A DNA stretch of 64,000 bases. Origin: Rubrivivax sp. (GTDB lineage Bacteria > Pseudomonadota > Gammaproteobacteria > Burkholderiales > Burkholderiaceae_C). The DNA lies in assembly GCA_022842595.1 (NCBI GenBank), contig JALHPF010000021.1:1-64000 (forward strand). The letters run 5' to 3'. Below the pieces are notes generated by a model. That model ran no database searches, had not been told where the DNA came from, and was given only the letters and a program-made list of their open reading frames with translations. This document shows positions 9,089-17,196 of the stretch, one piece after another (position 1 is the stretch's first letter; each line of letters begins with the position of its first letter). Made by a program: the position numbers and the translations under genes.

Positions 9089-9952
9089 TCAAGCCGAGGT
9101 GCGCGTGATGCGCCCGACGGCGCGGCGCATCAGCGTGGCCGCCATCTGCAACTTGGCCGCGGCGGAATGGGTGAGGTCGGCAAACGGTTCGAGCTCGCCG
9201 CGCAGCGCTGTGTCGGCCGCGGCCAGGCGTGCGGCGTCCAGCGGCCCGGCTTGCAGCAAGGCTTCGGCCTGGCGTGCACGCACCGGGCGGTCGCCCAGGC
9301 TCAGGAAGGCCAGGCGCACCTGCTGCAGCGAGCGGCCGTCCCACAGCGCCCGCGTGGCCAGGCCGGCAATGGCGTAGTCGCCGTGGCGGCGCGCGAGTTC
9401 GTCGAAATCCTGGTGTTCACCGGCCTGCAGCACGGGCAGCTCCACGGCAGCCAGCAGTTCATCGGGCAGCAGCGCGGTGGTGTACAGGCCCTGGAAGAAA
9501 TCGGCCGCAGCGATGCGGCGTTCGCCCCGTTCGCTGAAGGCGACCAGCGTGCCTTCGAGCGCCAGCACGCAGGCCGGCCACTCCGACGCCGGGTCGGCAT
9601 AGGCCAGGTTGCCGCCGATCGTGCCCATGTTGCGGATGGCGCGGTGGGCGATGTGCGGTGCGGCTTGCGTGAGCAGCGGCGCGTGTTGCGCCACCAGGGC
9701 CGATTCTTCGATCTCGACATGCCGCGTCAGCGCGCCGATGCGCAGCACCTTGCCCTGGAGCGCGATGCCGCGCCAGTCGGCCAGGCCGCCGATGTCGATC
9801 AGCAGCGCCGGCTGCGACAGACGCAGGTTCAGGCTGGCCGTCAGCGTCTGCCCGCCCGCCAGGATGCGGGCGTCGTCGCCATGCTGCGCCAGCAGCGCCA
9901 GCGCGTGCTGTGGCGATTCAGCGCGAACGTAGTCGAAGGCCGAGGACTTCAT
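9089..9952 (-). CDS. Molybdenum hydroxylase, FAD subunit
   Basis: A 287-residue flavin subunit of the same hydroxylase, passing electrons from the iron-sulfur clusters to an acceptor. The FAD-binding segments typical of the family are visible: ARILAGGQTL (residues ~31-40) for the pyrophosphate and NMGTIGGNLAYADPASEWP for the second contact. It ends with the CODH flavoprotein C-terminal domain (LAFLSLGDRPVRA). The ATG at 9952 gives a start like the family's usual MK-FDYxRAxS; the frame extends far upstream without homology. It is the first gene of the leftward operon. Its upstream region, shared with the TetR gene, holds a perfect palindrome. Confidence 0.88.
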   Translation of the reverse strand: MKSSAFDYVRAESPQHALALLAQHGDDARILAGGQTLTASLNLRLSQPALLIDIGGLADWRGIALQGKVLRIGALTRHVEIEESALVAQHAPLLTQAAPHIAHRAIRNMGTIGGNLAYADPASEWPACVLALEGTLVAFSERGERRIAAADFFQGLYTTALLPDELLAAVELPVLQAGEHQDFDELARRHGDYAIAGLATRALWDGRSLQQVRLAFLSLGDRPVRARQAEALLQAGPLDAARLAAADTALRGELEPFADLTHSAAAKLQMAATLMRRAVGRITRTSA

Positions 9953-10031
9953 CGCGATGGCATCTTTCGTGAGGCGGTTGAGTCGGGCTGGCCCGGGCAG
10001 GCTTTCCAGGCGGGTTTGTCTGGATTCCGGC

Positions 10032-10053
10032 TTGTTGAGCAAGCGTTCAACAA
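10032..10053. promoter_or_regulatory. Palindrome between divergent operons, likely TetR operator
   Basis: Perfect 7-base arms TTGTTGA (10032-10038) and TCAACAA (10047-10053) flank an 8-base centre, giving a 22-base dyad. It lies in the 120-base space between the FAD-subunit start (9952) and the TetR start (10073). Size, symmetry and place fit an operator controlling both directions, but binding is inferred. Confidence 0.6.
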
Positions 10054-10072
10054 TGTTCGCAAACTTGAGCAG

Positions 10073-10786
10073 ATGGTCAACACCGCACAAACCCGCGCCC
10101 CGAATGCCGTCGCCGCACCCGCCAGGCCGGTGCGTCGCCGCTTGCTGGCGCACGAACGTGAACAGCAGATCGTGGCCGGTGCCAGCGAGTTCTTCGCGCG
10201 CCGCGGCCTGGACGCGCAGATGCGCGAGCTGGCCGCCGAGATCGGCATCGCCCACACGCTGCTGTACCACTACTTCCCGACCAAGCAGGCGCTGATCGAG
10301 CGGGTCTACGACGACACCATCGCCGGCCGCTGGGAAGAGCGCTGGGAAGCCCTGCTCGACGACCCCAGGCTGCCCGTGGCCGACAAGCTGCTGGCTTTCT
10401 ACCGCGACTACCTGGCGGCCATCCTCACGGCCGACTGGCTGCGCATCCTGGTGTATTCGGGCCTGTCCGACGGGCTCATTCCCGGCCGGTACTTCGCGAT
10501 GGTGCGCGAACGGCTGTTCCCGCGCCTGCTGCGCGAAGCCCGCCGGGCCGCGGGCAGCCGCAGCCGCGCCAAGGCCACGCCGCGTGAAGAGGCGCTGCTG
10601 ATGGGTTTCCATGGTGGCCTCATCTACCACCTGGGCATCTGGCCGCTGATCTACCAGCAAAGCTACACCGGCCAGGGCGATGCCGGGCTGACCGACACCT
10701 TCATCGCCGACCGCATCCAGGGTTTTCTGGCACAGATGCCGCAAGTCATGCCCGCCATGAAGTCCACGCCCGGAAACCCCGCATGA
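10073..10786 (+). CDS. TetR-family transcriptional regulator
   Basis: A 237-residue repressor-type protein. After a basic, Ala/Pro-rich N-terminal arm, the DNA-binding helix-turn-helix spans about residues 27-70 (QQIVAGASEFFARRGLDAQM ... IAHTLLYHYFPTKQALI), with the characteristic LYHYFxxKxxL ending. The C-terminal ligand domain is helical and family-specific. The ATG at 10073 was chosen because it sits just ahead of the HTH; the longer open frame upstream crosses the intergenic region. It is divergent from the Mo-hydroxylase operon and overlaps the VOC gene by four bases, so it probably regulates both arms. The inducer is unknown, perhaps the heterocycle taken up or hydroxylated by the island. 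Confidence 0.85.
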   Translation: MVNTAQTRAPNAVAAPARPVRRRLLAHEREQQIVAGASEFFARRGLDAQMRELAAEIGIAHTLLYHYFPTKQALIERVYDDTIAGRWEERWEALLDDPRLPVADKLLAFYRDYLAAILTADWLRILVYSGLSDGLIPGRYFAMVRERLFPRLLREARRAAGSRSRAKATPREEALLMGFHGGLIYHLGIWPLIYQQSYTGQGDAGLTDTFIADRIQGFLAQMPQVMPAMKSTPGNPA

Positions 10787-11220
10787 GCCTCGTCCTGAAC
10801 CACTTCTCGATCCGCACGCTGGACCTGCCGGCCTGCGAACGTTTCTACTGCGACGCGCTCGGCATGCGCGTGGGGCCACGCCCGCCGTTCCCGTTTCCGG
10901 GCCTGTGGCTGTACCCGGCCGAGACCACCGACTACGCCCAGGCCGCGGTGCACATCATCGGCATCGACCGCAGCGACCCCGAAGGCCTGAAGCAGTACCT
11001 GGGCGACCGCGACGAAGCCAGCCTGCACGGCACCGGCAGCGTCGACCACATCGCCTTCTTCGGCACCGGGCTGGCCGCGATGCTGGCGCGGCTGAAGGCC
11101 GCTGGCCTGGAGGTGCGAGAGCGTCAAGTGCCGCTGCTGGGGCTGCACCAGGTGTTCGTCGACGACCCGAACGGTGTCGTCGTCGAGCTGAACTTCCCGG
11201 CCAGCGAGGCTGCGGCCTGA
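10783..11220 (+). CDS. VOC-family (glyoxalase/dioxygenase fold) protein
   Basis: A 145-residue vicinal-oxygen-chelate protein with two paired bab-bbb modules. Candidate metal ligands are the His in LNHFSIRTLDL near the N-terminus, the His in SVDHIAFF near residue 88, and the late Glu in PNGVVVELNF. These residues would form a mononuclear metal site used by extradiol dioxygenases, glyoxalases or isomerases. The start overlaps the TetR stop (ATGA), and an FAD monooxygenase gene follows after 12 bases, so it is probably an enzyme of the same catabolic pathway. The exact reaction cannot be read from the sequence. Confidence 0.8.
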   Translation: MSLVLNHFSIRTLDLPACERFYCDALGMRVGPRPPFPFPGLWLYPAETTDYAQAAVHIIGIDRSDPEGLKQYLGDRDEASLHGTGSVDHIAFFGTGLAAMLARLKAAGLEVRERQVPLLGLHQVFVDDPNGVVVELNFPASEAAA

Positions 11221-11232
11221 CGCCACCGACGC

Positions 11233-12444
11233 ATGGCACGCATTCTCGTCGCGGGGGGTTCGCTCGGTGGCCTGATGGCCGCCAACCTGCTGCTGCGCGC
11301 CGGCCACGACGTGCAGGTGCTGGAGCGGTCGCCGCTGTCGCTGCAGGGCCGCGGCGCCGGCATCGTCACGCACGAAGGGCTGCGCCAGGTGCTGCGCGAG
11401 GCGGGTGCGGTGGTGGACGAGACGCTGGGCATTCCGGTAGCGCAGCGTGTGGTGCTCGGCGCCGACGGCCAGGCGCTGTGCCACTGGGACCACCCGCAGA
11501 TCCTGACGAGCTGGGGCCGCCTGTATGCGCTGCTCAGCGCCGCACTGCCGGCCGGCCACCTGCGGCTGGACGCCGGGGTGGTGGCGGTGAGCCAGACCGA
11601 CGATGGCGTCGGCGTGCAACTGGCTCATGGCGAGACCTTGCACGCCGACCTGCTGCTGGCGGCCGATGGCGTGCGCTCGACGGTGCGCGCGCAGTTGCTG
11701 CCCGCCGTGCAGCCCGCCTACGCCGGCTACGTGGCCTGGCGCGGGGTATGCGACGAAGCCGTGCTCTCGCGCTTCACCCGCGACACGCTGTTCCCGCACT
11801 TCGGCTTCGGCCTGCCTTCGGGCGAACAGATGCTGGGCTACCCGGTGGCCGGCCCGAACGACGGCACCGCCGTCGGCCAGCGCCGCTGGAACTTCGTCTG
11901 GTACCGGCCCGCGGCTGAAGGCGCCGAACTGCAGGCGCTGCTGACCGACGCCGATGGCAAGCACCACGCCGGCGGCCTGCCGCCGCAGGCCGTGTCGTGG
12001 CGGCAGATCGCCGCGGTGCGCGCCGCGGCACGCGCAAGGCTGGCACCCCAGTTCGCCGAGATCCTGGAAAAGACGGCAATGCCTTTCGTGCAGCCCATCG
12101 TCGACCTGGCATCACCGCAGCTCGCGCATGGCCGCGTGGCGCTGCTGGGCGATGCGGCCTTCGTCGCCCGCCCGCACGTGGGCATGGGCGTGGCCAAGGC
12201 TGCCGACGACGCGCTGGCCTTGCAGCAGGCCATTGCAGCGTTCGGCGCCACGCCGCAGGCCCTGCGCCATTACGAACTGCAACGCCGCCCCGCCGGCCTG
12301 GCCGTGGTGGAACGTGCGCGCCAGCTCGGTGCCGGGCTCGAAGCGCTGCTGCCCGGCGCCGTGCCCACACCCCGGCGCCCGCCCGACGCGGTCATGCGGC
12401 ATACCGCCATCGACCCGGCCCTGTTCGAGACCTACCCGCCTTGA
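11233..12444 (+). CDS. FAD-dependent aromatic-ring monooxygenase
   Basis: A 403-residue group A flavoprotein hydroxylase. The dinucleotide-binding motif VAGGSLGGLMAANLL is at the N-terminus, an ADGVRS motif near residue 145, and the second FAD motif GDAAFVARPHVGMGVAKAADDA near residue 300. The RPHxGxGxxKA variant recalls 2,6-dihydroxypyridine 3-hydroxylase-type enzymes rather than salicylate hydroxylase. It follows the VOC gene and precedes the importer genes. With the divergent Mo-hydroxylase, which inserts oxygen from water, the arrangement suggests stepwise hydroxylation of an N-heterocycle before ring opening. The flavoprotein call is strong; the substrate is inference. Confidence 0.82.
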   Translation: MARILVAGGSLGGLMAANLLLRAGHDVQVLERSPLSLQGRGAGIVTHEGLRQVLREAGAVVDETLGIPVAQRVVLGADGQALCHWDHPQILTSWGRLYALLSAALPAGHLRLDAGVVAVSQTDDGVGVQLAHGETLHADLLLAADGVRSTVRAQLLPAVQPAYAGYVAWRGVCDEAVLSRFTRDTLFPHFGFGLPSGEQMLGYPVAGPNDGTAVGQRRWNFVWYRPAAEGAELQALLTDADGKHHAGGLPPQAVSWRQIAAVRAAARARLAPQFAEILEKTAMPFVQPIVDLASPQLAHGRVALLGDAAFVARPHVGMGVAKAADDALALQQAIAAFGATPQALRHYELQRRPAGLAVVERARQLGAGLEALLPGAVPTPRRPPDAVMRHTAIDPALFETYPP

Positions 12445-12503
12445 ACCTGGCCCCGTTCCCCAGAGCCCCCGCCGCCACAAGAAACCACACCGGAGACAAC
12501 ACG

Positions 12504-13742
12504 ATGAGACACGACCCCCAGAGCCCCCGCCGCCGCCAGCTGATTGCCGGTGGCATGGCCGTCGCCGCTGCGCCGGCGCTGTTCAACATCGCCCGCGCCC
12601 AGCCCGCGGCTATCAAGATCGGCTTCCCGGTGCCGCTGACCGGCGCCTTCAGCGCCGAGGCGCAAGACCAGGTGCGCGCCGCCGAACTGGCGGTGAAGCA
12701 GTGGAACGCCGCCGGCGGCCACAAGGGCCAGATGTGCGAACTGCTGGTGCGCGACGACAAGCTCAACCCGGGCGAGGCCGCCACGCGCACGCTGGAGCTG
12801 ATCGAGAAGGACAAGGTCAACTTCGTCGTCGGCAGCCTGAGCGCCGCCACCCAGCTGTCGATCAACGCGGTGACGCGTGAACGCAAGGTGCTGTTCAACA
12901 GCATCAGCCAGTCCGACACCATCAACGAGGCCAAGGACTGGAGCCTGTACACCTTCCACGAGGCATTGAACCCGCACCTGACGGCCGGTGCGGTGGCGCG
13001 TTATGCCTTCCCGAAGTTCGGCAAGAAGATCGTCTACCTGACGGCCGACTACGCCTACGGCCACGAAATGGTGCGGGGCTTCCAGCGCGCCGGCCAGGCC
13101 CTGGGCGCGCAGACGCTGGCCGACATCCGCCACCCGCTGGGCGCAGCCGACTACAGCGCCTTCCTGCCGCGCATCCAGTCGCTCAAGCCCGACATCCTGG
13201 TGCTGTGCAACTTCGGCCGTGACCTCGTGAACAGCGCCAAGCAGGCCACCGACTTCGGCCTGAAGCAGGGCACCAAGATCATCGCCCCGGTGCTGCTGTA
13301 CACCAGCCGCGTGGCCGGTGGTGCCGATGCCTTCGAGGGCGTCCTGGGCGGCACCAGCTACTACTGGGGCATGGAAGACAAGATCCCCACGGCGAAGAAG
13401 TTCAACGACGCCTTCCGCGCCGCCTACAGCGGTGCCGTGCCTTCCGACTACGGCGCGCTGGGCTATGCCGGCATCCTGAGCGTGCTGCAGGCGGTGAAGA
13501 ACGCCGACGCCACCGATTCGCAACGCGTGTCCATCGCCCTGCGCCAGCTGAAGTACGACTGGTACAAGGGCCCGCAGTTCTATCGCAAGTGCGACCACCA
13601 GAGCGTGCAGAGCGTCGTCATCGTCGAAAGCAAGAGCAAGGGCATGAAGGACAAGAACGACGTCTTCAACGTGCTCGCGATCGAGGACGCGAACGAGAAG
13701 AACCTGCGCACCTGCGAAGAGATGGGCCACAAGGTCAGCTGA
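12504..13742 (+). CDS. Liv-type ABC transporter substrate-binding protein
   Basis: A 412-residue periplasmic binding protein of the type I (LivJ/AmiC-like) fold. The N-terminus carries a twin-arginine-like signal (RRRQLIAGGMAVAAAPALF) ending near ARAQP, so the mature protein starts around residue 36. IKIGFPVPLTGAFSAEAQ begins the first lobe, and a long binding domain follows with ILVLCNFGRDL and TSYYWGMEDK. The ATG at 12504 has a close ribosome site (CGGAGA). It heads the importer genes, 59 bases after the monooxygenase stop. Family members bind amino acids, urea, amides or aromatic acids; here the ligand is probably the growth substrate of the island. Confidence 0.88.
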   Translation: MRHDPQSPRRRQLIAGGMAVAAAPALFNIARAQPAAIKIGFPVPLTGAFSAEAQDQVRAAELAVKQWNAAGGHKGQMCELLVRDDKLNPGEAATRTLELIEKDKVNFVVGSLSAATQLSINAVTRERKVLFNSISQSDTINEAKDWSLYTFHEALNPHLTAGAVARYAFPKFGKKIVYLTADYAYGHEMVRGFQRAGQALGAQTLADIRHPLGAADYSAFLPRIQSLKPDILVLCNFGRDLVNSAKQATDFGLKQGTKIIAPVLLYTSRVAGGADAFEGVLGGTSYYWGMEDKIPTAKKFNDAFRAAYSGAVPSDYGALGYAGILSVLQAVKNADATDSQRVSIALRQLKYDWYKGPQFYRKCDHQSVQSVVIVESKSKGMKDKNDVFNVLAIEDANEKNLRTCEEMGHKVS

Positions 13743-13781
13743 CGCTGCCTGCCCAAGCGCCCGCACGCACGCCCACGCCCC

Positions 13782-14663
13782 ATGGACATCACCCCTTCGC
13801 TGCTGGCCCTGCAGCTCGTCACCGGCATCGCGCTCGGTGCCGTGTATGCGCTGCTGGCCATCGGCCTGAGCCTGATCTTCGGCATGCTCACGGTCGTGAA
13901 CTTCGCGCATGGCGCCTTCTTCATGGTCGGCGCGTTCATGGGGCTGTATTTCCTGGGGCTGACCGGCAACTTCTGGTTCAGCCTGATCCTGACGCCGCTG
14001 GTCGTGGGCACGCTCGGCCTCGTGACCGAACGCTTCCTGGTGCGCCCGCTCTACGGCCGCGGCATCGACTACCCGCTGCTGCTGACCTTCGGCCTGAGCT
14101 GGGTGCTGATCGAGGCGATGCGCATCGCGTTCGGGGTCGAAGGCCTGCCGTCGTCGACGCCGCCGGAACTGCGCGGCGCGGTCGACCTGGGCATCGGCTA
14201 CTTCCCGAAGTACCGCCTGTTCCTCATCTTCGCCACCGCCGTGGTGGTGGTGGCGCTGTGGCTGTTCCTGGAGAAGACCCGCTACGGCCTGATCGTGCGT
14301 GCCGGCAGCCGCGACGGCGACATCTGCCGCGTGCTGGGCATTGACATCTCGCGGGTGTGGCTGGTGGTGTTCGGCATCGGCTGCGCGATTGCCGGGCTGT
14401 CGGGTGTGCTGGCGGCGCCCACGCGGGCGGTGAACCCCGAGATGGGCGTGCACGTGCTGGCCGAGAGCTTCGTCGTCACGGTGGTTGGCGGCATGGGCTC
14501 GCTGGTGGGCGCGGTGGTGGCCGGGCTGCTGGTGGGCATCGTCTTCGCGATGACCTCGCTGTTTGCGCCTGATCTCGCCGAGCTTTCGATCTTCGTGCTG
14601 ATGGCGGTGGTGCTGCTGGTGCGGCCGCAGGGGCTGTTCGGCAAGGCGGGGCTGATGGGATGA
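13782..14663 (+). CDS. Liv-type ABC transporter permease (LivH-like)
   Basis: A 293-residue inner-membrane permease with about eight hydrophobic segments. Recognisable family features are GAVYALLAIGLSLIFGMLTVVNFAHGAFFMVGAF near the N-terminus and the cytoplasmic coupling loop with EKTRYGLIVRAGSRD. It pairs with the LivM-like permease encoded next, whose ATG overlaps this stop (ATGA at 14660-14663). Ligand specificity lies in the binding protein, not here. Confidence 0.88.
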   Translation: MDITPSLLALQLVTGIALGAVYALLAIGLSLIFGMLTVVNFAHGAFFMVGAFMGLYFLGLTGNFWFSLILTPLVVGTLGLVTERFLVRPLYGRGIDYPLLLTFGLSWVLIEAMRIAFGVEGLPSSTPPELRGAVDLGIGYFPKYRLFLIFATAVVVVALWLFLEKTRYGLIVRAGSRDGDICRVLGIDISRVWLVVFGIGCAIAGLSGVLAAPTRAVNPEMGVHVLAESFVVTVVGGMGSLVGAVVAGLLVGIVFAMTSLFAPDLAELSIFVLMAVVLLVRPQGLFGKAGLMG

Positions 14664-15622
14664 AGCGGATGAACTGGGTCGAGACGATCCGGCGGCACCG
14701 TGTCGCCGCCGTGCTGCTGTTCCTGCTGGTGTTCCCGCTGCTGCTGCCGTACCACGCGCTGGCGGTGAACATCCTCGTGTTCGGCCTGTTCGCGGTGGGC
14801 TTCAACCTGCTGTTCGGCTACACCGGGCTGCTCAGCTTCGGGCACGCCGCGTTCCTGGGCGTGGGCAGCTACCTCACCGGCATTGCGATGGTGCACATGG
14901 GCTGGCACTGGCTGCCGGCGCTGGGCCTGGGTGTGGTGGCGGCAGCCTTTGCCGGGGTGCTGATCGGCTGGCTGGCCATCCGCACGCGGGGCATCTACTT
15001 CTCGATGGTGACGCTGGCGCTGGCGCAGATCGTCTACTACGCCTTCTACAAGGCAGAGCGCTGGACCGGCGGCGAAAACGGCCTGCGCGGCATCCAGGTG
15101 CCTGCCATCGAGATCGGGCCGTGGACGCTGGACTTCCTGAACCCGGTGACCAAGTACTACGTCATCCTGGTGTTCGTGGCCGCGGCGCTGTGGTTCGTCT
15201 CGCGGCTGCTGGCTTCGCCCTTCGGCGCGGTGATCGAGGCCGTGCGCGAAAACGAACAACGTGCCGCCGCCTGCGGCTATGACGTGGCGCGCACCAAGCT
15301 GCTGGTGTTCGTCATCTCTGCCGCCATCTGCGGGCTGGCTGGAGCCTTGCGCGCACTGCACCTGAGCGTGGTGCCCATCGACAGCCTGCACTACCTGCAG
15401 TCGGGCCAGGCGGTGATGATGTGCCTGCTGGGCGGCATGGGCACCTTCTTCGGGCCCTTCGTGGGCGCGGCCGTGTTCCTGACGCTGGAAGACGTGGTGA
15501 CCACGCTCACGCGCCACTGGATGGCGGTGGTGGGTGCGGTGTTCATGTTCTTCGTGCTGTTCTTCCCGGCGGGCATCTGGGGCACGCTGATCAAGCGGCT
15601 GGACCGCGGGGCGCGGGCATGA
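14660..15622 (+). CDS. Liv-type ABC transporter permease (LivM-like)
   Basis: A 320-residue inner-membrane permease, the partner of the LivH-like protein. It contains the typical GLFAVGFNLLFGYTGLLSFGHAAFLGVG segment and the coupling region SPFGAVIEAVRENEQRAAACGYD, which contacts the ATPases. Starts and stops overlap by four bases on both sides (ATGA at 14660 and at 15619), so the subunits are made in a coupled series. Length and order match Liv operons of Burkholderiales. Confidence 0.88.
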   Translation: MKRMNWVETIRRHRVAAVLLFLLVFPLLLPYHALAVNILVFGLFAVGFNLLFGYTGLLSFGHAAFLGVGSYLTGIAMVHMGWHWLPALGLGVVAAAFAGVLIGWLAIRTRGIYFSMVTLALAQIVYYAFYKAERWTGGENGLRGIQVPAIEIGPWTLDFLNPVTKYYVILVFVAAALWFVSRLLASPFGAVIEAVRENEQRAAACGYDVARTKLLVFVISAAICGLAGALRALHLSVVPIDSLHYLQSGQAVMMCLLGGMGTFFGPFVGAAVFLTLEDVVTTLTRHWMAVVGAVFMFFVLFFPAGIWGTLIKRLDRGARA

Positions 15623-16383
15623 ACGCGGCGGCGAATGCCTCGACCGCACCCATCCTCGAGGTCGAGGGCATCAGCAAGCATTTCGGCCGCTTCGTGGCGC
15701 TGAACAAGGTCAGCGCGCGTTTCCTGCCGAACAAGCTCAGCGCCATCATCGGCCCGAACGGTGCGGGCAAGAGCACCTTCTTCAATGTCGTCAGCGGCGC
15801 GTTCGCGCCCACGGCCGGGCGGCTGAAGTACAAGGGCCGCGACATCACGGGTTTGAAGCAGCACGAGTTCGCGCGCATCGGCATCGCCAAGAGCTTTCAG
15901 ATCACGAACGTGTTCAAGCAGCTCAGCGCGCATGAAAACGTGCGCGTGGCCGTGCAGATGCGCCACGCCCGCTACGAGCTGCTGCGCCCGCGCGCGGCCA
16001 TGGCCGAGCTGGCCGACCGCGCCGAACAGCTGCTGCACCGTGTGGGCCTTGTCGACTTGCGGCACCGCCCGGCTTCCGACCTGGCCCACGGCCAGCAGCG
16101 CGCGCTGGAAGTGGCCATGGCGCTTGCGGCCGAGCCCGAACTGCTGCTGATGGACGAACCCACGGCCGGCATGTCGCCCGAGGAAACCGTGGTGATGATG
16201 GACCTGATCACCGCGCTGTCGCAGGAACGCTCGGTGATCATCGTCGAGCACAAGATGAAGCTCGTGATGGGCATCTGCGAACGCCTCTTGGTGCTGCACC
16301 ACGGCGAGTTTCTCGCCGAGGGCACGCCCGAAGAGATCAAGGCCAATGCCGACGTGCGGCGTGTGTATTTGGGACAAACATGA
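15619..16383 (+). CDS. Liv-type ABC transporter ATPase (LivG-like)
   Basis: A 254-residue ATP-binding subunit. Walker A is GPNGAGKST, the signature is the divergent form LAHGQQRALEVAMAL (normally LSYGxQR), Walker B is LLLMDEPTAGM, and the switch region holds IIVEHKMKLVM. The long insert after Walker A and the C-terminal tail are typical of LivG against LivF. The ATG at 15619 overlaps the permease stop. The downstream LivF-like gene is separated by 73 bases that hold a dispersed palindromic repeat, so the last gene of the operon is less tightly coupled than the others. Confidence 0.9.
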   Translation: MNAAANASTAPILEVEGISKHFGRFVALNKVSARFLPNKLSAIIGPNGAGKSTFFNVVSGAFAPTAGRLKYKGRDITGLKQHEFARIGIAKSFQITNVFKQLSAHENVRVAVQMRHARYELLRPRAAMAELADRAEQLLHRVGLVDLRHRPASDLAHGQQRALEVAMALAAEPELLLMDEPTAGMSPEETVVMMDLITALSQERSVIIVEHKMKLVMGICERLLVLHHGEFLAEGTPEEIKANADVRRVYLGQT

Positions 16384-16454
16384 GCCCCCAAGCTCACTTC
16401 GTTCACTGCCCCCCGAGGGGGCGTGCCTCCCTTGGGGCGGCCCGGCGGGAGGCC
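16384..16454 (+). repeat. Dispersed intergenic palindromic repeat, copy A
   Basis: The space between livG and livF reads as a palindrome-rich element: CTCACTTCGTTCACTG, then CCCCCCGAGGGGGC, then a tail ending CGGCCCGGC. Elements of this form recur in Burkholderiales genomes. A second copy in opposite orientation lies at 60093-60152 and shares the order of blocks. It can fold into a strong GC hairpin that may attenuate or stabilise the operon mRNA. Confidence 0.7.
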
Positions 16455-16456
16455 TG

Positions 16457-17161
16457 ATGCTGCAAGTCGAAGGACTCGATGCCTGGTACGACCGCAGCCA
16501 TGTCGTGCAGGGCCTGCGTTTCGAGGTCAAGGCAGGCGAGATCGTCACGCTGATGGGCCGCAACGGCGCCGGCAAGACGAGCACGCTGCGCGCCATCATG
16601 GGCCTGATGGCCAAGCGCGCCGGGCAGGTGCGCTTCAACGGGCAGGACATCCTGGCCCAGCCCGCCCACACCCGCTATCACCTGGGCCTGGCCTACGTAC
16701 CCGAAGACCGCCGCATCGTGCCCGGCCTGACGGTGCGCGAGAACCTGCGCCTGGGGCTGATTGCCGGCAAGGAACGCCACACCGAGCGCGAGCGCATCGC
16801 GGAGATCGCCAAGACCTTCCCGCGGCTGGCCGAGCGCATGGAGCAGGACGGCACCTCGATGAGTGGTGGCGAACAGCAGATGCTGGCGATTGCCCGCGCG
16901 ATGATGGCGCGGCCCCGCATGATCCTGCTGGACGAGCCTTCGGAAGGCATCATGCCGGTGCTGGTCGACGAGATGTTCGCGCTGTTCAGGCGCCTGAAGG
17001 CCGAAGGCACGACCCTGCTGCTGGTGGAGCAGAACGTCGAACGCGCACTGGCCATCAGCGACCGCGCCTACATCCTGGACCAGGGGTCCATCGTCCACAC
17101 CGGCACCGGCGCCGAACTGCTGGCCGACCGCGACATCCAGGACAAGTACTGCGCTGTCTGA
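16457..17161 (+). CDS. Liv-type ABC transporter ATPase (LivF-like)
   Basis: A 234-residue ATP-binding subunit. Walker A is GRNGAGKTS, the signature is MSGGEQQMLAIARAM, and Walker B is MILLDEPSEGIMP; LLLVEQNVERAL marks the switch histidine-equivalent region, with Gln as is usual for LivF. The ATG at 16457 was chosen because the fold starts at once (MLQVEGLDAWYD); an upstream start would translate the repeat. It completes the importer, and a strong hairpin follows six bases after the stop. Confidence 0.9.
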   Translation: MLQVEGLDAWYDRSHVVQGLRFEVKAGEIVTLMGRNGAGKTSTLRAIMGLMAKRAGQVRFNGQDILAQPAHTRYHLGLAYVPEDRRIVPGLTVRENLRLGLIAGKERHTERERIAEIAKTFPRLAERMEQDGTSMSGGEQQMLAIARAMMARPRMILLDEPSEGIMPVLVDEMFALFRRLKAEGTTLLLVEQNVERALAISDRAYILDQGSIVHTGTGAELLADRDIQDKYCAV

Positions 17162-17166
17162 ACCCG

Positions 17167-17190
17167 GCGCTGCGCGGCAACGCGCAGCGC
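17167..17190. terminator. Hairpin terminator between convergent genes
   Basis: A perfect 10-base stem, GCGCTGCGCG (17167-17176) with CGCGCAGCGC (17181-17190), closes a GCAA loop. It lies between the stop of the LivF-like gene (17161) and the stop of the convergent gene at 17197, so it could end transcription from both sides. There is only a short TT run after it. Confidence 0.65.
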
Positions 17191-17196
17191 TTGCCT

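Noticed and set aside
6101..9952. Carbon monoxide dehydrogenase (coxMSL)
   Set aside because: Subunit order fits, but the active-site Cys loop of true CO dehydrogenases is missing from the large subunit.
12432..14453. 673-codon minus-strand frame across the importer genes
   Set aside because: It runs opposite the binding protein and permease genes, whose motifs are clear; it is a high-GC codon artefact.
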